DNA of 64,000 nt from Lachnospiraceae bacterium. GTDB taxonomy: Bacteria; Bacillota; Clostridia; Lachnospirales; Lachnospiraceae. Shown in pieces: positions 35,914 to 44,113 of this stretch. The position numbers were made by a program, and so were the translations under genes. Position 1 is the stretch's first letter, and every line of letters begins with the position of its first letter. Below the pieces are notes generated by a model. The model ran no database searches. It worked only from the letters and a program-made list of their open reading frames with translations, and was not told where the DNA came from. Location of the stretch: NCBI GenBank assembly GCA_017441265.1, contig JAFRYE010000067.1, positions 1 to 64,000 of the forward strand, in the 5' to 3' direction.

Positions 35914-37014
35914 ATGGCTGTGATGCGAGAGGGTGACATCCGGATCCCGTCCGGATGTGCGATTGCCGCCGTAATCTCAAAAGAGGGGAATAAGATGAGC
36001 GGACAGGCGATCATGGAATCGATGAAGCCGATGCATGATCGTTCCAACGGACTCGGCGGCGGTTTCGCCGGGTACGGGATCTATCCGGAGTATAAGGATT
36101 ATTATGCGCTGCACTTATTTTTCGATTGCCGGGCGACGCGCAAAGAGTGCGAGGCGTTTCTGAAGGAACGGTTTGAGGTGGTCAAAGGCGAATTGATCCC
36201 GACCCGGAAAATTCCGGAGATTACCGACGAGCCGATCATCTGGCGGTACTTCGTGGCGCCGCTTCGGTCGGTGCTCGCGGATCTGCAGCTCGATGAGAAA
36301 GAGTTTGTGGCGCGCACGGTCATGAAGATCAACACGGAGATGAACGGAGCGTACGTCTTCTCCAGCGGAAAGAACATGGGGACATTCAAGGCGGTCGGTT
36401 TCCCCGAGGATGTCGGACGGTTCTACATGCTCGACGAGTACGAGGGCTACTGCTGGACGGCGCACGGCCGTTATCCCACGAACACTCCCGGCTGGTGGGG
36501 CGGCGCACATCCCTTCACGCTCCTTGACTACTCGGTCGTTCACAACGGCGAGATCTCGTCCTACGATGCGAACCGCCGGTTCATCGAGATGTTCGGATAC
36601 AAATGCAACCTGCAGACCGATACGGAGGTCATCACGTACATCCTCGATTATCTCCTCCGTGTCCAGGGCCTGACGCTCACGGAAGCGGCTAACGTCATCG
36701 CGGCGCCGTTCTGGAGCACCATCGAGGGAAAGACCGACGAGTACGAGAAGAAGAAACTCCAGTATCTGCGTACGGTGTTCCCTAGCCTTCTGGTCACCGG
36801 CCCGTTCTCCATCGTGCTTGGCTTTGACGGCGGCCTGATGGCGTTGAACGACCGATTGAAGCTCCGCTCGATGGTTGTGGGCGAAAAAGATGACAAGGTC
36901 TACATCGCGAGCGAGGAGGCGGCGATCCGCGTCATGGAGCCGGATGTCACGAACATCTGGGCGCCTGCCGGCGGTGAACCGGTCATCGTGACGGTCAAGG
37001 AAGGGGCATATTGA
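35914..37014 (+). CDS. Glutamate synthase, stand-alone glutaminase (GATase II) subunit
   Basis: This 366-residue protein corresponds to the first domain of bacterial GltB, encoded separately. The candidate nucleophile is Cys15 in IPSGCAIAAVIS, implying removal of a 14-residue propeptide. GRYPTNTPGWWGGAHPF and VVHNGEISSYDANRRF are the glutamine-binding blocks. It would hydrolyse glutamine and pass ammonia to the FMN subunit encoded next, 1 base downstream. GGAGG lies 10 bases before the ATG. Confidence 0.9.
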   Translation: MAVMREGDIRIPSGCAIAAVISKEGNKMSGQAIMESMKPMHDRSNGLGGGFAGYGIYPEYKDYYALHLFFDCRATRKECEAFLKERFEVVKGELIPTRKIPEITDEPIIWRYFVAPLRSVLADLQLDEKEFVARTVMKINTEMNGAYVFSSGKNMGTFKAVGFPEDVGRFYMLDEYEGYCWTAHGRYPTNTPGWWGGAHPFTLLDYSVVHNGEISSYDANRRFIEMFGYKCNLQTDTEVITYILDYLLRVQGLTLTEAANVIAAPFWSTIEGKTDEYEKKKLQYLRTVFPSLLVTGPFSIVLGFDGGLMALNDRLKLRSMVVGEKDDKVYIASEEAAIRVMEPDVTNIWAPAGGEPVIVTVKEGAY

Positions 37015-37015
37015 T

Positions 37016-38521
37016 ATGGGAATCGATTTCATCTATCCGGAATTTGAAGTGGTCAGAAATGAGAACCGCTGCATCGCCTGCCGCGTCTGCGAGCGACAGT
37101 GCTCGAACGAGGTGCACAGCTACAACGACGAGCGCGGGGTGATGGTCAGCGACGAGAGCAAATGCGTCAATTGTCAGCGGTGCGTATCGCTCTGCCCGAC
37201 GAGAGCGCTGAAGATCGTCAAGAGCGACTGCCGTCTTCGCGAAAATGCGAACTGGCAGGAAGATACCATCAAAGAAATTTATAAACAGGCAAACAGCGGC
37301 GGCGTTCTGCTGTCCTCCATGGGCAACCCGAAACCGCTGCCGGTATACTGGGACAAAATCCTGATCAACGCGTCCCAGGTGACCAACCCGCCCATCGACC
37401 CGCTGCGCGAGCCGATGGAGACGAAGGTGTTCCTGGGCAAGAAACCGCAGCGTGTGGAGCGCGATGCGGACGGCAAGCTCACCTGCAGGATGGATCCGCA
37501 GATCGAGCTTTCGATGCCGGTGATGTTCTCGGCCATGAGCTACGGTTCGATCAGCTACAATGCGCATGCGTCGCTTGCGAGAGCGGCAACCAAGCTGGGA
37601 ATCCTTTACAACACCGGTGAAGGCGGACTTCACGAAGACTTTTATGTATACGGACCGAACACGATCGTGCAGGTTGCAAGCGGCCGGTTCGGCGTCCATG
37701 AGGCGTATCTGGAAGCCGGTGCGGCTGTGGAGATTAAGATGGGGCAGGGCGCTAAGCCCGGCATCGGCGGTCATTTGCCGGGTGCGAAAATTGTCGGTGA
37801 TGTGTCCCGCACGAGAATGATCCCGGAGGGGTCGGATGCGATCTCGCCGGCACCGCATCATGATATTTATTCCATTGAGGACCTGCGGCAGCTCGTTTAC
37901 TCCCTCAAGGAGGCAACCAATTACCGCAAGCCGGTCATCGTCAAGGTTGCGGCCGTCCATAACATCGCGGCGATCGCCAGCGGTATCGCGCGAAGCGGCG
38001 CGGATATCATCGCGATCGACGGCTTCCGCGGAGGTACCGGGGCGGCGCCTACCAGGATCCGCGATAACGTCGGTATTCCGATCGAGCTTGCTCTCGCGTC
38101 CGTCGACCGCAGACTCCGCGACGAGGGAATCCGCGGGAACGTTTCGCTGGTTGTCGGCGGTTCCATTCGAAGCGCGTCGGATGTCGTTAAGGCAATCGCG
38201 CTCGGCGCCGATGCATGCTACGTCGCTACGGCGGCTTTGCTGGCGCTCGGATGTCACCTCTGCCGGACCTGCCAGAGCGGAAAATGCAACTGGGGTATCG
38301 CAACGCAGCGTCCGGATCTCGTAAAACGGCTCAATCCCGACATCGGAAGCGAGCGGCTTGTGAACCTGATGAACGCATGGCGCCATGAGATCATGGAGAT
38401 CCTGGGCGGCATGGGTATCAACTCCATCGAGGCTCTCCGCGGTAACCGTTTGATGCTCCGAGGCGTCGGCCTGAACGAGAAGGAACTGGAGATCCTGGGC
38501 ATTTCGCACGCGGGCGAATAA
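37016..38521 (+). CDS. Glutamate synthase, FMN/ferredoxin-domain subunit
   Basis: This 501-residue protein begins with two 4Fe-4S motifs (CIACRVCERQC and CVNCQRCVSLCPTRAL, residues about 18-62), followed by the FMN-barrel synthase domain: PVMFSAMSYGSISYNAH, GEGGLHEDFY, KPGIGGHLPGAKI and AIDGFRGGTGAAPTR. Cysteines in CHLCRTCQSGKCNWGIATQ bind the core Fe-S cluster. This is the archaeal-type GltB core, which reductively transfers ammonia to 2-oxoglutarate. Part of a five-gene split GOGAT. Confidence 0.93.
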   Translation: MGIDFIYPEFEVVRNENRCIACRVCERQCSNEVHSYNDERGVMVSDESKCVNCQRCVSLCPTRALKIVKSDCRLRENANWQEDTIKEIYKQANSGGVLLSSMGNPKPLPVYWDKILINASQVTNPPIDPLREPMETKVFLGKKPQRVERDADGKLTCRMDPQIELSMPVMFSAMSYGSISYNAHASLARAATKLGILYNTGEGGLHEDFYVYGPNTIVQVASGRFGVHEAYLEAGAAVEIKMGQGAKPGIGGHLPGAKIVGDVSRTRMIPEGSDAISPAPHHDIYSIEDLRQLVYSLKEATNYRKPVIVKVAAVHNIAAIASGIARSGADIIAIDGFRGGTGAAPTRIRDNVGIPIELALASVDRRLRDEGIRGNVSLVVGGSIRSASDVVKAIALGADACYVATAALLALGCHLCRTCQSGKCNWGIATQRPDLVKRLNPDIGSERLVNLMNAWRHEIMEILGGMGINSIEALRGNRLMLRGVGLNEKELEILGISHAGE

Positions 38522-38569
38522 CGACCGCGCGAGGCTTCGGCGAATAACAATGGCAAACAGAGGTTGAGT

Positions 38570-39010
38570 ATGAAACGAGTCTATGTCAACGAAGAGTGGT
38601 GCCTCGGGTGCCACCTTTGCGAATACAACTGTGCGTGGGCGAACTCCGGGATCCGGTTTATGACTGACGCCCTCAAGGGACGCAAGATTTTTCCGAGAAT
38701 TCACGTCGAAGGCGACGATAAGATCACGTTCGCGGTCTCCTGCAGACACTGCGAGGATCCGCTTTGTATCAAGAGCTGTATCGCCGGCGCGATCCGCAAG
38801 GAGGACGGCGTGGTGAAGATCAACCGCAACAAATGCGTCGGCTGTCTTACGTGCGTCCTGGTTTGTCCCTACGGCGCGCTGTCTCCCGCGGAGGACGGCA
38901 TCATGCAGAAGTGCGAGCTTTGCCTCACCAAGTCCTTCGGAGAACCGGCCTGCGTGAAGGGCTGCCCGAATCATGCCATCGTGTATGAGGAGAGAGGAGG
39001 CATGGAGTGA
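38570..39010 (+). CDS. Ferredoxin-like 4x4Fe-4S electron-transfer subunit
   Basis: From the ATG at 38570 (AGAGG upstream) the 146-residue protein has four cysteine clusters (CLGCHLCEYNC, CRHCEDPLCIKSC, CVGCLTCVLVCP, CELCLTKSFGEPACVKGCP) like HycB/DmsB-type polyferredoxins. It probably carries electrons between the NAD(P)H oxidoreductase, whose gene overlaps it by 4 bases, and the FMN subunit. It is cytoplasmic. Confidence 0.9.
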   Translation: MKRVYVNEEWCLGCHLCEYNCAWANSGIRFMTDALKGRKIFPRIHVEGDDKITFAVSCRHCEDPLCIKSCIAGAIRKEDGVVKINRNKCVGCLTCVLVCPYGALSPAEDGIMQKCELCLTKSFGEPACVKGCPNHAIVYEERGGME

Positions 39011-40239
39011 AGAGACATGTGATCATCGGCAACGGAACGGCTGCCGTCGGGTGTATTGAAGGAATCCGCAGCGTAAACCGCGAGGATGCGATCACCGTGG
39101 TTTCCAAGGAAAACCATTCGGTGTACAGCCGTCCCCTGATTTCCTACTATCTGGAAGGCAAGACGGACACGGAGCGCATGCGCTACCGTGACGAGAACTT
39201 TTATTCGGAAAATCGCTGCGACGTCCGCTACGGCGTCACGGTGGACAAAATTGACACCGCAAGCGGCGAGTGTGTTCTCTCGAGCGGAGAGAGGATCCCT
39301 TTTGACGACGTGTGCGTGGCAGCGGGCTCGACGCCGTTTGTACCGCCCATGGAAGGGCTTGACACGGTGCCGAAGCGCTTCGGATTCATGACGCTCGACG
39401 ATGCACTTTCCCTCGAGAAGGAGCTGACTCCTAAGACGCGGGTGCTGATCGTCGGCGCCGGTTTGATCGGTCTGAAATGCGCGGAGGGAATCCGCGACCG
39501 CGTCGGAAGCATCATCGTCTGCGATCTGGCGGACAGAGTTCTTTCGAGTATTCTCGATTCGGAGTGCGCGGCGATCGTGCAGAAGCATCTGGAGAGCAAC
39601 GGGATTTCCTTCCTGCTCTCGGACAGCGTTGCGAAATTCGACGGCTGCACGGCATACATGAAGAGCGGCGCGAGCGTTGCGTTTGATGTATTGGTATTGG
39701 CGGTCGGCGTTCGTGCGAACATCGGCCTTGTGAAAGATCTGGGCGGTACCGTGAACCGCGGTATCGTTGTGGATACCGCAATGGAGACATCGATCCCGGG
39801 CGTGTATGCGGCCGGCGACTGCGCGGAAGGGTACGACGCTTCCCTGGGAGCGAACAGGGTGCTTGCGATACTGCCGAACGCGTATCTGCAGGGACGCACG
39901 GCCGGCATCAACATGGCCGGCGGAGACGAGAAGTTCACCAACGGTATTCCGATGAACTCCATCGGATTTTTCGGCCTCCACATCATGTCGGCGGGCACGT
40001 ATGACGGTGAGATGAGCGAGGAGAAGGCGGACGGCATTTTGAAACGGTTCTTCGTCAGGGACGATCATCTTCGCGGGTACATCCTGATCGGGGAGACCGG
40101 ACGCGCCGGAATCTACACGGCGCTCGTACGCGAGCAGACGCCGCTGTCGGAGATCGATTTCGAGGCGGCGAAGAAGATTGCGGGCAGCGCGATATTTTCC
40201 GCAGATGTGCGTAGAAAAAAGTTCGGAGGTGCGGTATAA
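39007..40239 (+). CDS. NAD(P)/FAD-dependent oxidoreductase of split GOGAT
   Basis: This 410-residue protein starts at GTG 39007, overlapping the ferredoxin stop. It has the FAD-binding VIIGNGTAAVGCIEGI, the NAD(P)-binding VLIVGAGLIGLKCAEGI (about residues 141-157) and the late FAD motif PGVYAAGDCAEG, as in NADH:rubredoxin/nitrite reductase-like flavoproteins. In this operon it takes the place of GltD, feeding electrons into the Fe-S subunits. Nicotinamide preference cannot be read. Confidence 0.9.
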   Translation: MKRHVIIGNGTAAVGCIEGIRSVNREDAITVVSKENHSVYSRPLISYYLEGKTDTERMRYRDENFYSENRCDVRYGVTVDKIDTASGECVLSSGERIPFDDVCVAAGSTPFVPPMEGLDTVPKRFGFMTLDDALSLEKELTPKTRVLIVGAGLIGLKCAEGIRDRVGSIIVCDLADRVLSSILDSECAAIVQKHLESNGISFLLSDSVAKFDGCTAYMKSGASVAFDVLVLAVGVRANIGLVKDLGGTVNRGIVVDTAMETSIPGVYAAGDCAEGYDASLGANRVLAILPNAYLQGRTAGINMAGGDEKFTNGIPMNSIGFFGLHIMSAGTYDGEMSEEKADGILKRFFVRDDHLRGYILIGETGRAGIYTALVREQTPLSEIDFEAAKKIAGSAIFSADVRRKKFGGAV

Positions 40240-40967
40240 TGAAAGTCGATGTTACAAAGCTTGGGTATCGTGAGGTCAATGAGAAACTCCGCGAGTGCGG
40301 CAGTGAATGCACGCTCACGGGATGCCTCGGGCAGCGGTTCATCGCAGCCGGCATGGCGGATCGGGAGATCACGATCGAAGGAACGCCCGGCAATGCCCTC
40401 GGAGCGTACTTAAACGGCGCCGATATCAACGTCTGCGGCAATGCGCAGGACGCGGTGGGCGACACGATGAACGCCGGACGGATCGTTGTTCACGGCAACA
40501 TCGGTGACGCTGCAGGCTACGCGATGCGCGGCGGCAAGATCTTTGTGCAGGGTAACGCCGGATACCGTGCGGGTATCCACATGAAGGCGTACAAGGAAAA
40601 AGTGCCGGTGATGGTGATCGGCGGCTCCTGCGGAAGCTTCCTCGGGGAGTATCAGGCGGGCGGCGTGATCGTCGTATTGGGATTGACCAAACCGGGCGAC
40701 CCGGAGCGAAAGATCGTCGGGAATTTTCCGTGCACCGGTATGCACGGCGGCAAACTGTACCTTCGTTCGAACGGCGAGGGCATCGCGTTCCCGTGGCAGG
40801 TGACTGCGAAGCCGGCGGAGGAAGAGGATCTGGCGCAGATCCGGGAGTATGTGAAGGAGTATTGCGAATTGTTCGGATGCGACGAGGCAGAGGTTATGAA
40901 CGCGCCGTTTACGGTGGTGACTCCGGACAGCCGCAACCCGTACAAGCAGCTGTATGTAGCCAATTGA
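40239..40967 (+). CDS. Glutamate synthase GXGXG-domain subunit
   Basis: This 242-residue protein corresponds to the C-terminal right-handed beta-helix domain of GltB. Repeats such as EGTPGNALGAYLNGADINVCGNAQDAVGDTM and GRIVVHGNIGDAAGYAMRGGKIFVQGNAGYRAG show the regular GxGxG spacing. In fused GltB this domain is structural and positions the ammonia channel. The start codon shares a base with the preceding stop (TAATG). Confidence 0.92.
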   Translation: MKVDVTKLGYREVNEKLRECGSECTLTGCLGQRFIAAGMADREITIEGTPGNALGAYLNGADINVCGNAQDAVGDTMNAGRIVVHGNIGDAAGYAMRGGKIFVQGNAGYRAGIHMKAYKEKVPVMVIGGSCGSFLGEYQAGGVIVVLGLTKPGDPERKIVGNFPCTGMHGGKLYLRSNGEGIAFPWQVTAKPAEEEDLAQIREYVKEYCELFGCDEAEVMNAPFTVVTPDSRNPYKQLYVAN

Positions 40968-40993
40968 GTGTGAGTTGAGTCAGGGAGGAAGGT

Positions 40994-42202
40994 ATGAATT
41001 TTTCCGAGAAAGAAGTGTTGCAGTACATCGCGGAGGAAGATGTCAAGTTCGTGCGGCTGGCATTTTGCGACGTCTTCGGCGTGCAGAAAAATGTTTCCGT
41101 GCTTGCGGAGGAGTTGCCGCGCGCCTTTGAATACGGAGTCGCGTTCGACGCTTCCGCGATCACCGGTTTCGGTGACGAGGAGCGGTCGGACCTGATCCTG
41201 CATCCGGAGGCGGACACGTTGACGCCCCTTCCGTGGCGCCCGGAACACGGGCGCGTTGTTCGTATGTTCTGCCATATCACTTACCCTGACGGAACTCCCT
41301 TTGAATGCGATTCCAGAGCAATTCTGAAGAGGGCTGTCGAGGATGCGAAGGAGGCCGGACTGAAGTTCAAATTCGGTGCGGAGCAGGAGTTTTATCTCTT
41401 CGAGCTCGACGAGAACGGACAGCCGACCAACCGCCCGTACGATCGCGCGGGTTATATGGACATTGCGCCGGAGGACCGCGGTGAGAACATTCGCCGCGAG
41501 ATCTGCCTCACGCTCGAGCAGATGGGCATCCGCCCGGAGAGCTCGCACCACGAGGAAGGCCCCGGCCAGAACGAGATTGATTTCCGGTATTCGGACGCGT
41601 TGACGGCGGCTGACAACACGATGACATTCCAGACCGTCGTGCGCACGGTGGCCACGAGAAACGGTCTGTTGGCGGATTTTTCGCCCAAGCCGATGTCGGA
41701 CAAGCCGGGCAACGGTTTCCACATCAACATTTCCGTGAGTTCTGAGGAAAATGAGGCCTTCGACGGGATGATCGCCGGCATTCTGGCGCACGTCGAGGAG
41801 ATGACGGCGTTTTTGAACCCGACGGACGATTCCTACCGAAGACTCGGTCAGCGCAAGGCGCCGGGATACATTTCGTGGTCTTGCGAGAACCGCTCGCAGC
41901 TGATCCGGATCCCTGCCGTGACCGGCGGAAATCGCAGAGCAGAGCTTCGGTCCGCGGACCCCACGGCCAATCCGTATCTGGCATTTTCCCTGTTGATCTA
42001 CGCGGCACTGGACGGTATTGAGAACAAGCTTCCGCTTCCCGCGGCAGCGGACATCAACCTCTTCCGCGCGGACGCAGCGACGCTTGCAAAATTCCGCAAA
42101 TTGCCGGGAAGCCTTACGGCGGCGAGAGCCATCACGGCCGGAAGCGAGTTTGTGAAGAAGCATTTGCCGGAGTCCGTGATTCGGATCTACTGTCAGGATT
42201 AA
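40994..42202 (+). CDS. glnA: Glutamine synthetase, short type I
   Basis: This 402-residue protein has the GSI active-site blocks FGAEQEFYLFE, ESSHHEEGPGQNEIDFRY, DKPGNGFHINIS and NRRAELRSADPTANPYLAFSLL. It is about 40 residues shorter than Bacillus GlnA, so it belongs to a compact branch often next to nitR-like genes. AGGAGG precedes the ATG. Being co-transcribed with GOGAT it completes the GS-GOGAT cycle on one transcript. A GS-like ligase with another acceptor cannot be excluded. Confidence 0.9.
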   Translation: MNFSEKEVLQYIAEEDVKFVRLAFCDVFGVQKNVSVLAEELPRAFEYGVAFDASAITGFGDEERSDLILHPEADTLTPLPWRPEHGRVVRMFCHITYPDGTPFECDSRAILKRAVEDAKEAGLKFKFGAEQEFYLFELDENGQPTNRPYDRAGYMDIAPEDRGENIRREICLTLEQMGIRPESSHHEEGPGQNEIDFRYSDALTAADNTMTFQTVVRTVATRNGLLADFSPKPMSDKPGNGFHINISVSSEENEAFDGMIAGILAHVEEMTAFLNPTDDSYRRLGQRKAPGYISWSCENRSQLIRIPAVTGGNRRAELRSADPTANPYLAFSLLIYAALDGIENKLPLPAAADINLFRADAATLAKFRKLPGSLTAARAITAGSEFVKKHLPESVIRIYCQD

Positions 42203-42255
42203 GTTCGGGAGAAGTCCCGTGAAATGTCGAAACCAAAAGGAAGGGAGGACGCAGG

Positions 42256-42840
42256 ATGAGCCTTGAGATGCGGGTTTACAGCGTGTTGTTGGTGTCATCT
42301 TCCGCGGGATTTTGCGATACGATGCGGACGTTGCTCCCGGAGAATCGCTATTCGCCGGTGAAGACGGCAAACAGCGTGAGTGCAGCCAAGCGAATCCTCG
42401 CCGACCGCTCCTTTGACTTCGTGATCGTCAACTCACCGCTCACGGACGGCACGGGGATGCAGCTCAGCATGGATGTGGCGGCAGGACGCAGCACGATCCC
42501 GCTGCTTCTGGTCCGCGGCGACATCTATCCGGAAGTATTCGACCGGACGGTGGAATTCGGCGTCTATGTGCTCTCCAAACCGCTCTCGCAGGCGACGACA
42601 GCCGTCGCGTTGGCATGGATGGCAGCGTCGAGGGAGCGCCTTCGTCAATCGGAGAAGAAGGAGTCGTCCTTTGAGGAGAAGATGGCGGAGATCCGCGTGG
42701 TCAACCGCGCCAAATGGCTATTGATCAGCGAGTTGAACATGACCGAGCCGGAGGCTCACCGCTACATCGAAAAGCAGGCAATGGACCGCTGTGTCTCGCG
42801 GCGTGTCGTGGCGGAGGACATCATCCGGACGTACTCGTAA
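42256..42840 (+). CDS. ANTAR-domain transcription antiterminator (NitR-like) with degenerate receiver
   Basis: This 194-residue protein has an N-terminal receiver-like domain (1 to about 120) and a C-terminal ANTAR RNA-binding domain (about 137-193, RAKWLLISELNMTEPEAHRYI). The receiver lacks its acidic pocket (SSS at 14-16) and has Asn59 in place of the phospho-accepting Asp, while Lys108 is kept, so phosphorylation is unlikely. NitR of solventogenic clostridia sits beside glnA and gltAB in the same way. Likely targets are the attenuator hairpins in the GOGAT and glnN leaders. AGGGAGG lies 8 bases before the start. Confidence 0.88.
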   Translation: MSLEMRVYSVLLVSSSAGFCDTMRTLLPENRYSPVKTANSVSAAKRILADRSFDFVIVNSPLTDGTGMQLSMDVAAGRSTIPLLLVRGDIYPEVFDRTVEFGVYVLSKPLSQATTAVALAWMAASRERLRQSEKKESSFEEKMAEIRVVNRAKWLLISELNMTEPEAHRYIEKQAMDRCVSRRVVAEDIIRTYS

Positions 42841-43689
42841 CTATTCCACACACACAAACAAATACTTGTAGTAGGTATGGTTGGTCTCGTTGTCATAGAG
42901 GTTGATCATGCTGACGGAAAATAAATCGGAACAGGCCTTGAGCCTGTTCTTTTTTATGTACGAAACCATGCGGGCGTACGTGCGGTCGATGTCCGGCGCG
43001 TTGTGGTCGTGACAGCACAAAACGGCCCGTGTGGTCGGCAGCAAAACGGCGGAATGGCCGTCCGGCGGGAGCAGGGAGAGGCTGATGACGTTGTTGTAGA
43101 CGTAGCGCTTCTTTAAAAGATCCTCATAGGCGATGGTAACGCCGGAGAGGAAGGTTGAGAGGCCGTCGTCGGAGGCGGATTTTGCGAGGTGCGCGGAGAT
43201 GTCCTTCGCGATGTCCGCAGTGTGGTACGCGCTGTTCTTCTTCCGGATGGCGGTGTATGTGACGCTCATCTCGGGGATGTCCGCAAGGAACGGAACTCCC
43301 GGCTTTTTCTTCTCGAACTGACCGAGGATCCACATCCCAAGGTGCAGCGCCGCGATCTTTTTGTTGATGCTGTACAGTTCGCGCTGCATGTCGAGAATAC
43401 GGGCGTTCACGAGCCGCAAAATGCCCTCCTTCGAAAGACTGTGGATGATGTTGCCGATCTCGGCGAGGGAGCACCCGGCCTGCCGCATCGTGGAGATGAA
43501 GAAAAATGAGCTGATCTGCGACGCGGAGTAGTAGTGGTAGCCGTTGGAGGGATCCACCCACGGCGTCAGGATCCCGAGCTCATAGTAGTGCCGGAGCGTG
43601 TCCCGTGTCGTCAGGCAGAGTTTGGCAAACTGCCCCACCGTGAGCGAGTACTCCTGCCTGCGCGTGCTTCGTTCATCCTCGGAAATCAT
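42841..43689 (-). CDS. MerR-family regulator divergent to the fab operon
   Basis: This 282-residue protein has an N-terminal MerR winged helix (LTVGQFAKLCLTTRDTLRHYYELGIL, then PSNGYHYYSASQI), a coiled-coil linker with KEGILRLVNARILDMQRELYSINKKI, and a C-terminal domain of about 150 residues of the GyrI/effector-binding type (BmrR-like). It ends directly against the nitR-like gene (stops abut). It is divergent from acpP with overlapping promoters, so it is the prime candidate regulator of fatty acid synthesis. The effector, perhaps an acyl-CoA or acyl-ACP, is inferred. Confidence 0.88.
   Translation of the reverse strand: MISEDERSTRRQEYSLTVGQFAKLCLTTRDTLRHYYELGILTPWVDPSNGYHYYSASQISSFFFISTMRQAGCSLAEIGNIIHSLSKEGILRLVNARILDMQRELYSINKKIAALHLGMWILGQFEKKKPGVPFLADIPEMSVTYTAIRKKNSAYHTADIAKDISAHLAKSASDDGLSTFLSGVTIAYEDLLKKRYVYNNVISLSLLPPDGHSAVLLPTTRAVLCCHDHNAPDIDRTYARMVSYIKKNRLKACSDLFSVSMINLYDNETNHTYYKYLFVCVE
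42929..42955 (+). terminator. Terminator of the GOGAT-glnA-nitR operon, antisense within merR
   Basis: A perfect 8-bp stem, GAACAGGC (42929-42936) with GCCTGTTC (42942-42949), loop CTTGA and six Ts. It lies about 90 bases inside the 3' end of the convergent merR-type gene, so the + strand transcript ends antisense to merR mRNA. Confidence 0.8.
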
Positions 43690-43747
43690 ATGTTAAAACC
43701 TCCCCTCACGAATAAAAAACGGATTCTCAAATCTTTGGAAATTCCTC

Positions 43748-43778
43748 TTGACCTGGGGGTTACCCCCAAGAGTAGTAT
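43748..43778 (+). promoter_or_regulatory. fab operon promoter with 19-bp spacer and MerR-type dyad
   Basis: TTGACC (43748-43753) and TAGTAT (43773-43778) are 19 bp apart, the long spacer diagnostic of MerR-controlled promoters. The spacer contains the perfect dyad TGGGGGT-T-ACCCCCA (43754-43768). The regulator is encoded divergently next door. Confidence 0.8.
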
Positions 43779-43802
43779 AGCAGCGAAAGACAGAAACCGC
43801 AA
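43774..43802 (-). promoter_or_regulatory. Divergent promoter of the merR-type gene
   Basis: On the - strand: TTGCGG (43797-43802), a 17-bp spacer, TATACT (43774-43779). Its -10 coincides with the fab -10 on the opposite strand, and the dyad lies just downstream of its start, so the bound regulator would block its own transcription. Confidence 0.6.
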
Positions 43803-43851
43803 CTGGAGTTTGCTCATTTTGCGGAAAAACATCAGACTAAAGGAGATCACC

Positions 43852-44085
43852 ATGGAAGAGATTAAGGCAACCATCACCCGCATCATCGCGGAGTATCTGG
43901 ATAAGGACGCATCGGAGATTTCGGCGGACGCCCGCTTTACGGAAATCGGGCTCGACTCCCTCGACATCATGGAGCTTGTGATGCAGATGCAGGAGGAGCT
44001 GGACTGCAAGATCGAGCTGACGCAGGAGATCACGACGATCGAAAAACTGGCCGAGGTTGTTGCGGAGCAGAAGGCGGAAAGCTGA
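43852..44085 (+). CDS. acpP: Acyl carrier protein
   Basis: From the ATG at 43852 (AAAGGAG upstream) the 77-residue acidic protein carries the phosphopantetheine site GLDSLDIMELVMQMQEELD (Ser about 36). It carries acyl chains during type II fatty acid synthesis. It is the first gene of the operon, as in other Clostridia. The open frame extends upstream but only this part is ACP. Confidence 0.95.
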   Translation: MEEIKATITRIIAEYLDKDASEISADARFTEIGLDSLDIMELVMQMQEELDCKIELTQEITTIEKLAEVVAEQKAES

Positions 44086-44113
44086 CAACGGCTTGTGTTT
44101 GGGAGGATGTACC

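Noticed and set aside
36995-38974. 659-codon open frame on the - strand opposite the GOGAT FMN subunit
   Set aside because: The + strand encodes obvious Fe-S and FMN motifs with good starts; the antisense product has no recognisable domain.
40652-42370. 572-codon open frame on the - strand opposite glnA
   Set aside because: Shadow of glutamine synthetase; no family motifs.
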